NCBI GenBank assembly: GCA_018901125.1
Contig: JAHIFE010000096.1
Coordinates: forward strand, 62,001 to 126,000
Length of the DNA stretch: 64,000 bases
Direction of reading: 5' to 3'
From: Pseudomonadota bacterium
GTDB lineage: Bacteria; Desulfobacterota; Desulfobacteria; Desulfobacterales; RPRI01
The translations under genes and the position numbers were made by a program. This document shows, piece after piece, positions 21,087 through 30,781 of this stretch; positions within the stretch are counted from its first letter, which is position 1; every line of letters begins with the position of its first letter. The notes under the pieces were generated by a model. That model worked only from the letters and a program-made list of their open reading frames with translations, did no database searches and was not told where the DNA came from.

Positions 21087-21153
21087 TTTTTCCTCCTTTA
21101 TCGCTTTCCCGTTTATGGAAAACCTTGCTGGTTGGTTTTCCTAACCTTCATCA

Positions 21154-22710
21154 TTACCAGTTGTAACCAAGCTTAAAAGTCATCTCACTCGTAGGAACAA
21201 GTCCGGCATAACTACTCCTGGATGTCTTGTCTCCAAAGAACGCTTGTAAACCCATGTTGGCATATAAATTAGAGGATATCTGCCATGTTACTTCCGGGTG
21301 AATCATAGCCGATCCGCCTCCTGCTCCTGGCCGTCCGGGATTGTAGTAAACAAGAAAATACGGAGCAATCCTGCCTTCCCACCAACTCCATGACACGCTA
21401 AAGCCGAAGATATCCAAATCCCTTACCTTACTTCCGGTTTTCGACGATTCCGATTTATTGAAAAGAGCCCCATCCCATTCGTTGATCTTCTCATGCGCCC
21501 ACTCAAAGCCAAAACTCGTCCTCTCATGATCGGTAATAAACGGCACCTTAATTTTCTTGTCCGCCGCCAAATACCAACGTGTAACCGGTCTGTAAGCAAA
21601 TGTTGCCAAACCATCCGGCGTATTTCTAAAGTATCTGGTGTTGAGCGAAATCGGTTCTCCCGTATGACGGGCGATCTCACCTCTGATAACAAGGTCAAGT
21701 TCAGCTATATTATAACTGAAATAAGAGCCGTAAACATGCTGCACATTGTGAGTAAGTAGATACTCATCAGGAGGAATTCTAGCGAAAACATTTGCTAATG
21801 TTACAGGAACGCCGCCTGACATATGTGAAATTACGGCGCCAAAATCATTATTCACATCACGGTAATAAGCTGCGGAAACGCTTAATCTGTCCCCGATGTC
21901 TGCAGTTACTTTCGCTCCGTACTCCTGTTCTTCCGTCGGAACTTTCTGGCGGACATCTGCGCCTACAAAACTGCCGAACGGCAGGATTTTTATATAAGGT
22001 GCCTGCAAACCTACCGACCTGTTACCGGCAACAGAGTCAAATGGACCAAATTGCGCTGGCCGGATATCGGGAACCCAGAGTAAATCAAAATTAAGAGCCA
22101 AGCCTTTCATAGCGGGAGTGCTGTAGTTTAGCCGTCCCATCCATAGAGGTATTTTCACATCATCTGGTTTCTGAAAAAACATCTGATATGATTGATCCTT
22201 CGGATTGATTATGTCCATAATGGTGGAAATGCCCCCCGCCTCACCCCAGGATACAATCTGCCTGCCCGGTCGTAAAAAAGCGCTGCCTAAAAATCCATTA
22301 TAGCAAAGATCTGCAAAAGCCTCCCGTAAATCAGACTCAAATTTTACATCTTTCCTGCCATAATCGAACCTTGAAGCACCCAGATTATCCTTGATGTCTC
22401 CATATTCATTAGCCCGAAAATCGTATATCGAGTCATAAGCACCACGAAAGGTCAAATGCACTTTCGAAATTGAGAAATCCCCCGCCGACGCATCAGGATA
22501 TATGTCAACATCGAATTTTAAGGTATTTCTCTGCTGCACACCTTCTACTTGATCCATAAAACCATACTGGAGACCGGTTGTATCACGCAAAACAAAATTG
22601 GATTCGAAATAGCCATGAAAGGTGCTTTCAAACGCATTAACCTCAACAGCAAACATCACGAATATAGCCGCTATGGTTAACACATAAATAATCCCTCTTC
22701 TTCTTTGCAT
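21154..22710 (-). CDS. DUF1302 family outer-membrane protein (module 2)
   Basis: 'FHGYFESNFVLRDTTGLQYGFMDQVEGVQQRNTLKFD', 'FLRPGRQIVSWGEA', C-terminal 'FKLGYNW'. Confidence 0.88.
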   Translation of the reverse strand: MQRRRGIIYVLTIAAIFVMFAVEVNAFESTFHGYFESNFVLRDTTGLQYGFMDQVEGVQQRNTLKFDVDIYPDASAGDFSISKVHLTFRGAYDSIYDFRANEYGDIKDNLGASRFDYGRKDVKFESDLREAFADLCYNGFLGSAFLRPGRQIVSWGEAGGISTIMDIINPKDQSYQMFFQKPDDVKIPLWMGRLNYSTPAMKGLALNFDLLWVPDIRPAQFGPFDSVAGNRSVGLQAPYIKILPFGSFVGADVRQKVPTEEQEYGAKVTADIGDRLSVSAAYYRDVNNDFGAVISHMSGGVPVTLANVFARIPPDEYLLTHNVQHVYGSYFSYNIAELDLVIRGEIARHTGEPISLNTRYFRNTPDGLATFAYRPVTRWYLAADKKIKVPFITDHERTSFGFEWAHEKINEWDGALFNKSESSKTGSKVRDLDIFGFSVSWSWWEGRIAPYFLVYYNPGRPGAGGGSAMIHPEVTWQISSNLYANMGLQAFFGDKTSRSSYAGLVPTSEMTFKLGYNW

Positions 22711-22730
22711 TTAAATAGCCCTCCTTTTCT

Positions 22731-22845
22731 GTAAGTACTGTTATAATAACAAGCTTACAAATGTTAAACCCCTTTTCTCTACCTGCCTCTTCCGGTCATA
22801 CAAACAATCCTCCTTTCCTGTAAGTAGTGTGCAAAACATACTTAC
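22731..22845 (-). promoter_or_regulatory. Tandem leader hairpins upstream of DUF1302 (module 2)
   Basis: 22731-22758 GTAAGTACTGTTATAATAACAAGCTTAC and 22820-22845 GTAAGTAGTGTGCAAAACATACTTAC, each next to an AGGAGG-like site on the minus strand. Confidence 0.55.
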
Positions 22846-22981
22846 AAATATTAAACAGCTTCTACTCACCATAACCATCGGGAATGTAGTCTTTGACCTT
22901 ACTATCCAACAGCTGCCAAAATTATATGGTATGATCAGTAAAAAATTAAAAAACATATCTCTTCCAATTGAGCTTTGATAA

Positions 22982-23746
22982 TCAGGGGACTAATGTACTT
23001 GGAACCCCGAAAACTCCTCTTATTACTAATTGGGGTAGTACATTGGTTATAAAAAACGTTACGGTAAATATCAGGGTAAACCAACCGAGCCTTGCTACCT
23101 CGCGACTCAAGCCCGGCATTAAATCGTCCAGATGAAACATCCGCTCCCAACTGGCAACACCGTTTGCATCACGTCCCAGCAGCGTAACCATGATAGCCGC
23201 CCATGGTCCCAGCAATATTGGCGGAAATAAGAGAGGAAAATTGCCCTTGGCATGATATAATGTTGGGCCGATGGTATGTGCATATGTCCACCAGCCCTTG
23301 GCAACTGCTCCCGACTCTACCGCAACATCATATACCCACATTAAAGGTACGGCCGTCAGCATCGCCACGAGCAGTCTTGAAGCTTTAGGAAGTCGCCGGC
23401 AAATCCAATCTACCAAAAGGCTTAGCATGGGGATTGCAAAGCCGAAAAACCATCCCCAGGCAAAAGGGATGCAAAGAGGTTTAACCGGCGTCGTGAAAGG
23501 AATGTCGCCCGACCAGGGCATCCTGATAAATTCCGGGTTCCAGGCAAGATAGGCGCCCCAATCGGCAAAGTATTCCTGCCAGGCGCTTAATGTTGCGGCA
23601 CCAAGAACCAGTGCCCATGTTGATAAACGCCCCGTTCGCCAGGCATACCAGATATGGATCACTACAAATAATGACCACATGACAAAGCTGCCCTCCTGAT
23701 TCTGCCACAGATCAATAGGATGCCCCATTCTATTTTCCACCCCCAT
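22982..23746 (-). CDS. Polytopic membrane protein, possibly AveC-like
   Basis: 254 aa, multiple TM segments, 'WWTYAHTIGPTLYHAKGNFPLLFPPIL'. The AveC resemblance is weak. Confidence 0.5.
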   Translation of the reverse strand: MGVENRMGHPIDLWQNQEGSFVMWSLFVVIHIWYAWRTGRLSTWALVLGAATLSAWQEYFADWGAYLAWNPEFIRMPWSGDIPFTTPVKPLCIPFAWGWFFGFAIPMLSLLVDWICRRLPKASRLLVAMLTAVPLMWVYDVAVESGAVAKGWWTYAHTIGPTLYHAKGNFPLLFPPILLGPWAAIMVTLLGRDANGVASWERMFHLDDLMPGLSREVARLGWFTLIFTVTFFITNVLPQLVIRGVFGVPSTLVP

Positions 23747-24213
23747 GTTTTTTACATCCTCCTTTCGTAAACAACTGTGTTAGATCGCTCTTCCTGCATT
23801 GTAATCTTGGTAAATATCCACCGCTTCAAACCTTCTTGCGATTTTGTGTAAATATTAAACGCAGACATGGTATTTCCCGCAACCTGCATCAGGGCTAAGC
23901 CGGGATTAAAAAACAACGGCGATCACCAACAAATCCTGATGCTCCCGCTCAGCTATCCTGAGGATTGACATAATACTCCTTGAGTGGACATTTTCACTCA
24001 AATGAGGTTAATAGAGAAAATCTGATTTTCGATTCAATGAACGAATAAACGATAACAGTTGTACAATCAGTTTATGGTAAAAATAGAATAAGAAGATAAC
24101 GGAATCTTGCTGTCAATAATGACATTACGATTTTTCCTGCTAAGGATATAAGTGTATATTTACAAATACCCGTCATTCTTCAATAGTAGGTAAATCTATG
24201 TGACACCCTTGGC

Positions 24214-24234
24214 CCGTAGGAACTTTGACTACGG
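24214..24234. promoter_or_regulatory. Inverted repeat CCGTAG-N9-CTACGG in the divergent intergenic region of module 2
   Basis: Perfect 6-bp arms inside a block similar to 8027-8100. Confidence 0.45.
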
Positions 24235-24462
24235 AAAACCTATAAACAAAGTGATATGGTAGAAACGTACAGTACAGTAGTTTGTTGAAAAGTAAACGGC
24301 ATTTTCCAGTGCCGGCCATTTTGCACAAATTAAGAGTATATAAAAATACTTGAAATTATTTAATCACCTCATATGTTTGTCTTTGTTGACAAATCTTTTT
24401 ATGCTCAAATCGTCCCGATTTAAAAATAACATTCAGCGAGAATTGAGTTGTGATCTCACAAG

Positions 24463-24490
24463 TTGACACAAGGTCTTTTTAGTATATAAT
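24463..24490 (+). promoter_or_regulatory. Sigma70-type promoter of regulator 2
   Basis: TTGACA (24463-24468), 16 bp, TATAAT (24485-24490). Confidence 0.6.
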
Positions 24491-24561
24491 TACATTAAAT
24501 CTATTCAGTGGTTCCTGATTTCTTGACATCAACTTTACTTTATGTGCTTGAGGAAAATATT

Positions 24562-26172
24562 ATGTCTTCTACGATTTCATTACCACGAAAGAAGTTTTCG
24601 TCTGATAATGCAAAACTATATAAATCTCTTGGATCTCTCATCAAAGAATACAGACAATGGCGGAAAATAAGCCAGGAGACATTCGCGGAATCAATCAAAA
24701 TCAGCGTTCGGGAATTACAGAATTGGGAAGCTAACCGGCGCCGTGTCAGAATTGAGAACCTCCACGATATTTCCGAATTTACCGGGATTCCCATGCAGGC
24801 TTTGGTTGCTCTTAATGCAGAACAGCCAGGCTGGTATTCTTTACGGAAACGGCTGTTTACTTACTCTTTGATTGAAAAAGTTCAGTTTTCCTCTCACGAG
24901 TTATTCAGACCGGGTGAGACACCAGAAGACCATTCTCTCCTAAAAACGGTAACGATTACAACAGAAAAACAAATGGATATGATTCTTTCATGTCACCGGG
25001 ATCTTTACGGTACAAATATATCCTTGAAAAAAGATGTAATCATGACAGCTGCCGAAACACTTCCTGAGCAAAACAGTATAATTTTTGATCATTGGGGTCA
25101 TTATGTGGCTCATAAAGTCTGTTTACCAATAAAAATGGATATATATCAGGCACTCATAAAGCAAAAGACCCTTGAAAACTATCTGACTAGTGAAATGATT
25201 AGTGATATTAATGCCCTGGGCGAGGGTGTTTTTTTCTTATATTCTACGTTTGCTGCCAATGCAATCGTATCATCCCTGATGACTTTAGATGGGATACGAG
25301 GTTTTTCTAAAATAAAACGGAAAGAAAAATTCCTGATTGCAAGTCATACAGTCACAAAAGAATCAGAAATCATACAGAATAATTTGAAGATGCGTTTTGT
25401 AAGGAATTATGATCAGTTGCATGATGAAGTTTGTCCAACAATTTATGATACAAAACTGGGTTTTTTGTTAAGGCTTGACGGACCTTTTGGCTGGATGATT
25501 GAACCGGTTGCCAAGAAAGCTATGAATCTGATCAGAGCGACCCAACAAAAATTGTCGCCGGAGTTTTCTGTTCAAGACTCAGATGAATTCAGACGTCCAA
25601 ACAAAAGTTTCCATCCAACGAAGACATCAGAAAATAAATTGCCTATAATCGTTGACGCATTGCCTTCAATCGTTGATGAAAAGAAACGGAACAGACAAGA
25701 TGGAAAAACGCAAGATATTAAGCCACCAACAGAAGCTTGCACAAACCCGAAATGCGCCCTTTACGGCAACACAGAAAAAAGCAATATTGTTTCCAATGGT
25801 ACGTACCAGACAAAGAAAGGAACGCCGGGTCGTCGATTTCTGTGCAAAGAATGTGGTAAATCCTTTTGCAGCAGAACAGGAACTATCTTTTATGACATCC
25901 GTTCTCCTGAAGAAAAGGTTCTTATGGCCCTTAAGCTTTTGGCCAAAGGCAGACCCTTACAGCATGTGGTAGAATTTTTGGGAGTTAAGTTCCATACGGT
26001 TCGTCACTGGCTCGAAGTTGCCGCACTGCAAAGGGAAAAAATAAATGCCATGCTGATTAATGAGCCGGATATATCCCGGGCTGACTTAGATTCATTATGG
26101 ACTTTTGTTAAAACGAAATCCCTTCGACAAAGAGCGCTTCTATGCAGAACGAAAAATAAATCATCTATATAA
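24562..26172 (+). CDS. Chimeric regulator 2: XRE-like HTH + GNAT-like region + transposase-type zinc-ribbon/HTH
   Basis: Paralogous to 8439-9944; start MSSTISLPRKKF aligns with regulator 3. The track ORF begins at 24508. Confidence 0.85.
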   Translation: MSSTISLPRKKFSSDNAKLYKSLGSLIKEYRQWRKISQETFAESIKISVRELQNWEANRRRVRIENLHDISEFTGIPMQALVALNAEQPGWYSLRKRLFTYSLIEKVQFSSHELFRPGETPEDHSLLKTVTITTEKQMDMILSCHRDLYGTNISLKKDVIMTAAETLPEQNSIIFDHWGHYVAHKVCLPIKMDIYQALIKQKTLENYLTSEMISDINALGEGVFFLYSTFAANAIVSSLMTLDGIRGFSKIKRKEKFLIASHTVTKESEIIQNNLKMRFVRNYDQLHDEVCPTIYDTKLGFLLRLDGPFGWMIEPVAKKAMNLIRATQQKLSPEFSVQDSDEFRRPNKSFHPTKTSENKLPIIVDALPSIVDEKKRNRQDGKTQDIKPPTEACTNPKCALYGNTEKSNIVSNGTYQTKKGTPGRRFLCKECGKSFCSRTGTIFYDIRSPEEKVLMALKLLAKGRPLQHVVEFLGVKFHTVRHWLEVAALQREKINAMLINEPDISRADLDSLWTFVKTKSLRQRALLCRTKNKSSI

Positions 26173-26179
26173 AGTGATA

Positions 26180-26390
26180 GCGGACAGTATAAAATTCCAT
26201 CCTCTCAATTACCGGATAACCCTGCCACCTTTCGGGGTTCGTTATTACTGCCCGTTTAAGCTGGTTTGTGGTTTTCCTGTTAATTTGTGCCGGGCGGCCG
26301 CCGCTGCGTTCCTTTTCTATAAGACCTGTCACGCCTTCCTTATTTAGTCTCTGTAGCCATTGCACTGCACTCCCGCGGCTCCTGTAATTA
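26180..26390 (-). pseudogene. IS630-like transposase N-terminal remnant
   Basis: 'MQWLQRLNKEGVTGLIEKERSGGRPAQINRKTTNQLKRAVITNPERWQGYPV', truncated both ends. Confidence 0.65.
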
Positions 26391-26443
26391 TGGCCACTCT
26401 ATTTGTAAGTCGCATATTTAATTCTACTAAAAGAGCTACTGGG

Positions 26444-26783
26444 CTCCACCTTCCAAGGACATCACAGTCCTACCTCATTCCACATAGGTCATCATATCCT
26501 GGATTGGAGCATTAAGCCCATCAGGAAGGACGACACTGCCGTTGGTTCTCGCATTGAATCCATAACGCATTTTATAGCCTTTTTTATTTACGACGCAATA
26601 TAACCCTCTTCCTCCCCCCACATGCCAGAAAAGAGGAAGCAGACACAGGTCATAGCCCTGGGACTCACCCATGACAAGATGGGCTTTCGTCTCCAGAAAG
26701 TCCAGGCCCCGGGGCAATTCTCCCACATGGCTCATATCATCGGACAACTGCACATCGCTCGTCGCTTTTCTTTCCTTTGTCAT
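26444..26783 (-). pseudogene. Lipocalin-like family member with a large internal in-frame deletion and a premature stop
   Basis: N-term 'MTKERKATSDVQLSDDMSHVGELPRGLDF...HVGGG' joined to C-term 'RGLYCVVNKKGYKMRYGF...IQDMMTYVE*GRTVMSLEGGA'. About 240 residues are absent relative to the neighbour. Confidence 0.8.
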
Positions 26784-26863
26784 GGTTACGTTCTCCCTTT
26801 AAAACCCGTTGTATCAATGTTGATGATCCGCCCCCTTGACTGATTAATGAAGCGGAGGCCCAC

Positions 26864-27922
26864 TCACGGGGCACCACCCTCCAAAGGCATAGCCGTCCTG
26901 CCATACTCCATATAGGTCATCATATCCTGGATGGGAACATTATTTCCCTCAGGAAGAAAGGCCCGGCCGTTGGCTTGCGAAAGAAACGCGTTACGTACGG
27001 TATAGCCCGTGCGGGACTGGAAACAAAACATACCTCTTCCACCGGCGGCAATGTTCATGTCCACAACACCGCCAGCCGAGTTCATATTGATATGCCAGCG
27101 GATGGGAACCCGCATGCCGGTCTTGGGATCTATCCAAAATTCCAGCTCATCCACGGTGATCTCGCCCTGGCCGAAGGGGATCTCCTTTTCATCTATATAG
27201 ACACGGCCGTAGCTGACTCCCTCGCCGGGCAGGGCGAAGAAATAAATATGGATCGACTCATTCATGCCTGTTACCCAGTAGTAAGGCTGACGCATGGTTT
27301 TCACGGGGTCATAGGCATTACCAAAAGTCAGTCTCTCGTGGATGCCATATCCTTTTTCCAGGGTATATGTCGTACCCCCGACAGTTATCGTGCCTTCGGC
27401 CCAGCAACGCTGGTCATATCCGGCCCGTCCGGTCGTGGCCAGATCGGACCAGGCCCCGAAGCTACGAGTGGTATTCCCCAGACCGCCCAGAATCAGGTCG
27501 TACGCCACACCCATGTGGTCACCCTTAATTTCCCAATAGGGCGGGCGGGAGATGTATTGGAGCGTCCCCCTCTGCCAGATAATTTTGCCGGCCTCCTGCC
27601 TGATCGTATACTCTCCCGTCCATTCCATGGGGTCTAGGCGATTGCCAATAAAGTCGTTATCGTGCATCGTACCGCGTTGGTCTTTAGGCAGCATCATAAA
27701 ATTTGTCTGCACAATCATGACGTCATCGACCTGCCAATTCCCCTTCTTCCCCCCCCCAACGTGCCACAAATTAGGTAACAAACACAGATCATAGCCCTGA
27801 GACTCAGCCAGGATGAGATTGGCGTTATCTTCAAAAAAGTCTTCCCCCTTGGGCATTTCGTCCACATGGGTCATGTCTTCGAATAAGAGCACATCGCTCC
27901 TGGCTTCTCTTTCTTTTGTCAT
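26864..27922 (-). CDS. Lipocalin/CrtC-AttH-like protein, family member 2
   Basis: 352 aa, full-length homolog of 11883-12959. Confidence 0.6.
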   Translation of the reverse strand: MTKEREARSDVLLFEDMTHVDEMPKGEDFFEDNANLILAESQGYDLCLLPNLWHVGGGKKGNWQVDDVMIVQTNFMMLPKDQRGTMHDNDFIGNRLDPMEWTGEYTIRQEAGKIIWQRGTLQYISRPPYWEIKGDHMGVAYDLILGGLGNTTRSFGAWSDLATTGRAGYDQRCWAEGTITVGGTTYTLEKGYGIHERLTFGNAYDPVKTMRQPYYWVTGMNESIHIYFFALPGEGVSYGRVYIDEKEIPFGQGEITVDELEFWIDPKTGMRVPIRWHINMNSAGGVVDMNIAAGGRGMFCFQSRTGYTVRNAFLSQANGRAFLPEGNNVPIQDMMTYMEYGRTAMPLEGGAP

Positions 27923-28008
27923 GGGTACACCCTCCCTTTAAAATCCGTTGTATCAATGTTGATGATCCGCCCCCCCCTGACTGATTAATGAAGCGGTTTC
28001 AGGTAAGC

Positions 28009-28616
28009 TTACGGAGCACCCCCCTCCAAAGGCATGGAAGGCAGGACCATTGATACCCTGCCGACTCCTTTATAGGGTGTGGGTACATATTTTTTCAGCA
28101 TATTATTATTGTGGGGAAAACCTCCTGCAGAAAGAATCACAGCCTTATCGGCTTTAATAAATATGGTAGTTTCTTCCGGGGATCGGATAGCTTTAACCCC
28201 AACGATTCTGCATTTATCCATCACAAGCGCAACCACCTTTGTGTTTAATATGGTTTTCCCGCCTTATTTATTCATGTATTCATAGGCGGCATTTTCTCCA
28301 CTGCAATCACCGAGCTTCCCATCTGAGCGGCCTTTGCTGCACCACCACCACCTAATCCAACTACAACAATATCCGCCTGTTCACCCCATACTGCCGGAGG
28401 ATCTACCGGAGAGATAGGCTTGACATCATCCGGTTCAACGGATTGACAATCTCCGGTTTTCGCAGGCAAAGATTTAACTGTGCTTGCTATCGCCTTACCG
28501 GTTGCTCCTGGATTAATCAGTGCCGCAGATCCTAAAACAGCGCCACCAACTACCACCTCGACATTCTTTAAAAACTCTCTGCGAGACAGTTTTGACTTAT
28601 TTTCTTTCTCTTTCAT
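28009..28616 (-). pseudogene. Tat-exported FAD-binding flavoprotein (fumarate reductase/ketosteroid dehydrogenase-like), deleted, frameshifted and fused to a lipocalin-like gene tail
   Basis: 'SRREFLKNVEVVVGGAVLG', 'ADIVVVGLGGGGAAKAAQMGSSVIAVEKM', then shifted '...AYEYMNK*' and 'GGKTILNTKVVALVMDKCRIVGVKA...VILSAGGFPHNNNMLKKY', ending 'SMPLEGGAP'. Confidence 0.75.
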
Positions 28617-28906
28617 CTTCTATCTCCAGACTGCAGTATGTATTCTTAAACGGCTTTTATCTGTTGACATTTGCATTACTAACTGCTCAAGGATCAACTC
28701 GGCAGCTCTTACTCCTGTGACCAGTGCACCATCTGCATCGACCAACTCCAGTTCCGGTTTTATGATAATTCCCCGAAGTAATGCGCTCCCTATGGTTCCC
28801 GGACACTATTACTACAACGTCATATTGCATTTATTTTCTTTCCTAATTTTCCACCCTACGAGTCAGGCCCCGGCAGAGACGGGGCCTCGCCTTATGCCTC
28901 AAAGCC

Positions 28907-29983
28907 TTAACACGCAGCGGCCGGCAGCGGTATTGCGCACCAGCCATGCTCGATGTAGGTACGCATGTCCTTGAGCGGAATCTTGCGGCCATCGGCCAAA
29001 GTCATTTCGCCCATGCTATGGCTGTGCAGTGCGTAATGCATGGTGGCTCCTGATTCGCTCAGGTAGCCGTAAAAGGTCCGCGACTCGGCCGAAGTATCGA
29101 GATTGATCTCCCCTTTTGCCGACTTCAACGTAAAGTGCCACTTGACTGGAACCCGCATTCTCGTCTTGGGATCGATCCAATACTCTAGTTCTTCCATCCT
29201 GATATTACTCTTGCCGTTTTCGGAAAAATCCACTTCCTGGTCATCGACCATCACGTGGCTATATGCTTTCCCCACGGAGGGATAGTAATAAATGAAGATC
29301 CGCACGGATTCGTTCGCCCACCAGATCCAGTAGTAGGTCTCTCCCTTGAGCACCTTGGCCAGGTCCCACGCTGGTTGGGTGAATTTATCATGGCAGCCAA
29401 AGGACTTGTCTTTCCTCAATTTGTAAGTCTTGCCTTCAACTTTGAAGGTGCCCTCGCAGCACAGTGGAGCCTCATACCCGGCGACGTTGTTCTTGGCAAA
29501 ATCGGCATAAGTTCCTTTGTGGAATGAGGCGTCACCGATGCCGCTTAAGAGCAGATCGAATTCAATGCCCATATGCTCACCCTTGACTTCCCAGTAAGGG
29601 GGGCGGCAGATGTATTGCCGGTTTCCCAGCTTCCAGATTACCGCATCATTGGTCTTGATGATTTCGCCGCTGTTCCAGTCGTCTGTCGCCCAGGTTCGGT
29701 TGCCGATGAAATCGAGGTCGTTGATCGTACCCTTGAAATCCTTGGGCTTGATCTGGAAAGTGGTTTGTCCAACAAACTTGTCCTCGACCTGCCAGGGGCC
29801 ATTCTTGCCACCGCCCATGCGGAAAATGCAACTTGCAAAGGAAATCTCGTCTCCTTCCTCGGTCTCGGCCATAACTAGGAAGCCGTTGTTTTCCATGTAC
29901 GAGACTCCCTTGGGCAGGGTCTCCTTATAGCTGAGTTGGTCAGCCAGCGTGACATTTGTCCTTGCTTCATTTTCCATTGTCAT
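28907..29983 (-). CDS. Lipocalin/CrtC-AttH-like protein, family member 3 (divergent)
   Basis: 'QYICRPPYWEVKGEHMGIEFDLLLSGIGD', 'EELEYWIDPKTRMRVPVKWHF'. Confidence 0.6.
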   Translation of the reverse strand: MTMENEARTNVTLADQLSYKETLPKGVSYMENNGFLVMAETEEGDEISFASCIFRMGGGKNGPWQVEDKFVGQTTFQIKPKDFKGTINDLDFIGNRTWATDDWNSGEIIKTNDAVIWKLGNRQYICRPPYWEVKGEHMGIEFDLLLSGIGDASFHKGTYADFAKNNVAGYEAPLCCEGTFKVEGKTYKLRKDKSFGCHDKFTQPAWDLAKVLKGETYYWIWWANESVRIFIYYYPSVGKAYSHVMVDDQEVDFSENGKSNIRMEELEYWIDPKTRMRVPVKWHFTLKSAKGEINLDTSAESRTFYGYLSESGATMHYALHSHSMGEMTLADGRKIPLKDMRTYIEHGWCAIPLPAAAC

Positions 29984-30005
29984 ATTTAAACCTCCTTTAT
30001 TAATT

Positions 30006-30320
30006 TTAACCCAACTTACCTATCTTTTCTATTTCATCCCATTCCATTTTGGCAGTTCTTTCATTATCTCTGCACAATATAGCCCGGGTTAATCTATTGA
30101 TTCTTTCTCCGGACTTATAGTAGTCGGATTCAGTAATTTCCACACCTGTGACCGCAGAAAACAGTCTGGCTTCAAGACCTGTTGATTTTGTACCTTCACC
30201 GATCTCTTCATGATCCCACAACCAGCCCATGTACTTTCTTAGCGGAAACTGAAAGCAGACAGGAAGGCAGTCTATCAGGAATCCACGCATTGTTGCATCC
30301 TTAGGAACTGTAAATAAATA
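30006..30320 (-). pseudogene. AOR C-terminal remnant
   Basis: 'LEARLFSAVTGVEITESDYYKSGERINRLTRAILCRDNERTAKMEWDEI' resembles AOR domain 3; no upstream AOR sequence. Confidence 0.6.
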
Positions 30321-30334
30321 ATTCATATGTTTAT

Positions 30335-30490
30335 GTTTTGACTGACGGTATAGTTCCACTCCCCATGGAAGTCATTTTTCTCCATTGTCAACGATTTCAT
30401 TGTCTTGTCTGACACCTTGATTCCCGTAGGATATTTTTTTAAATCTATTGCCGCCAGTATTTTTAGCCCCGCTTTGATGTCCGGCGTATG
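30335..30490 (-). pseudogene. ISAzo13-like transposase C-terminal remnant
   Basis: 'KAGLKILAAIDLKKYPTGIKVSDKTMKSLTMEKNDFHGEWNYTV', typical ISAzo13 C-terminus. Confidence 0.65.
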
Positions 30491-30730
30491 CGCCAAAGGC
30501 ATTGCCAAAAGTCACAAAGTCAGCGTTAGGTGCAGCAAGATCGCCAAACCCCCAATTCTCAACAAAAGTTCCCTTGGTTAAACTCAATAAGCGCAAGTAC
30601 TCCCTTTGCTTGAGAGTAGGGTAAGCGATTACGGACCATGCGATAGAGGTAGAACCATACTTTCCCGATATTCTTAGCCAAAAGCCCCAGGTGCTGGGAC
30701 ATAAAACGCATTTGGTGATAAAAATATGGA

Positions 30731-30767
30731 GGCGGGAATCCACACATGTTAACACAATAGATTCCCG
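30731..30767 (-). terminator. Stem-loop downstream of DUF1329 (module 3)
   Basis: GCGGGAATC ... GATTCCCGC perfect 9-bp arms; minus strand continues CTCCATATTTTTATC. Confidence 0.6.
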
Positions 30768-30781
30768 CTCACACGGCCTGA

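Noticed and set aside
24562-26172. Regulators as intact IS1-type transposases
   Set aside because: The zinc-ribbon/HTH is at the C-terminus, most of the DDE domain is missing, and no flanking IS termini were seen.
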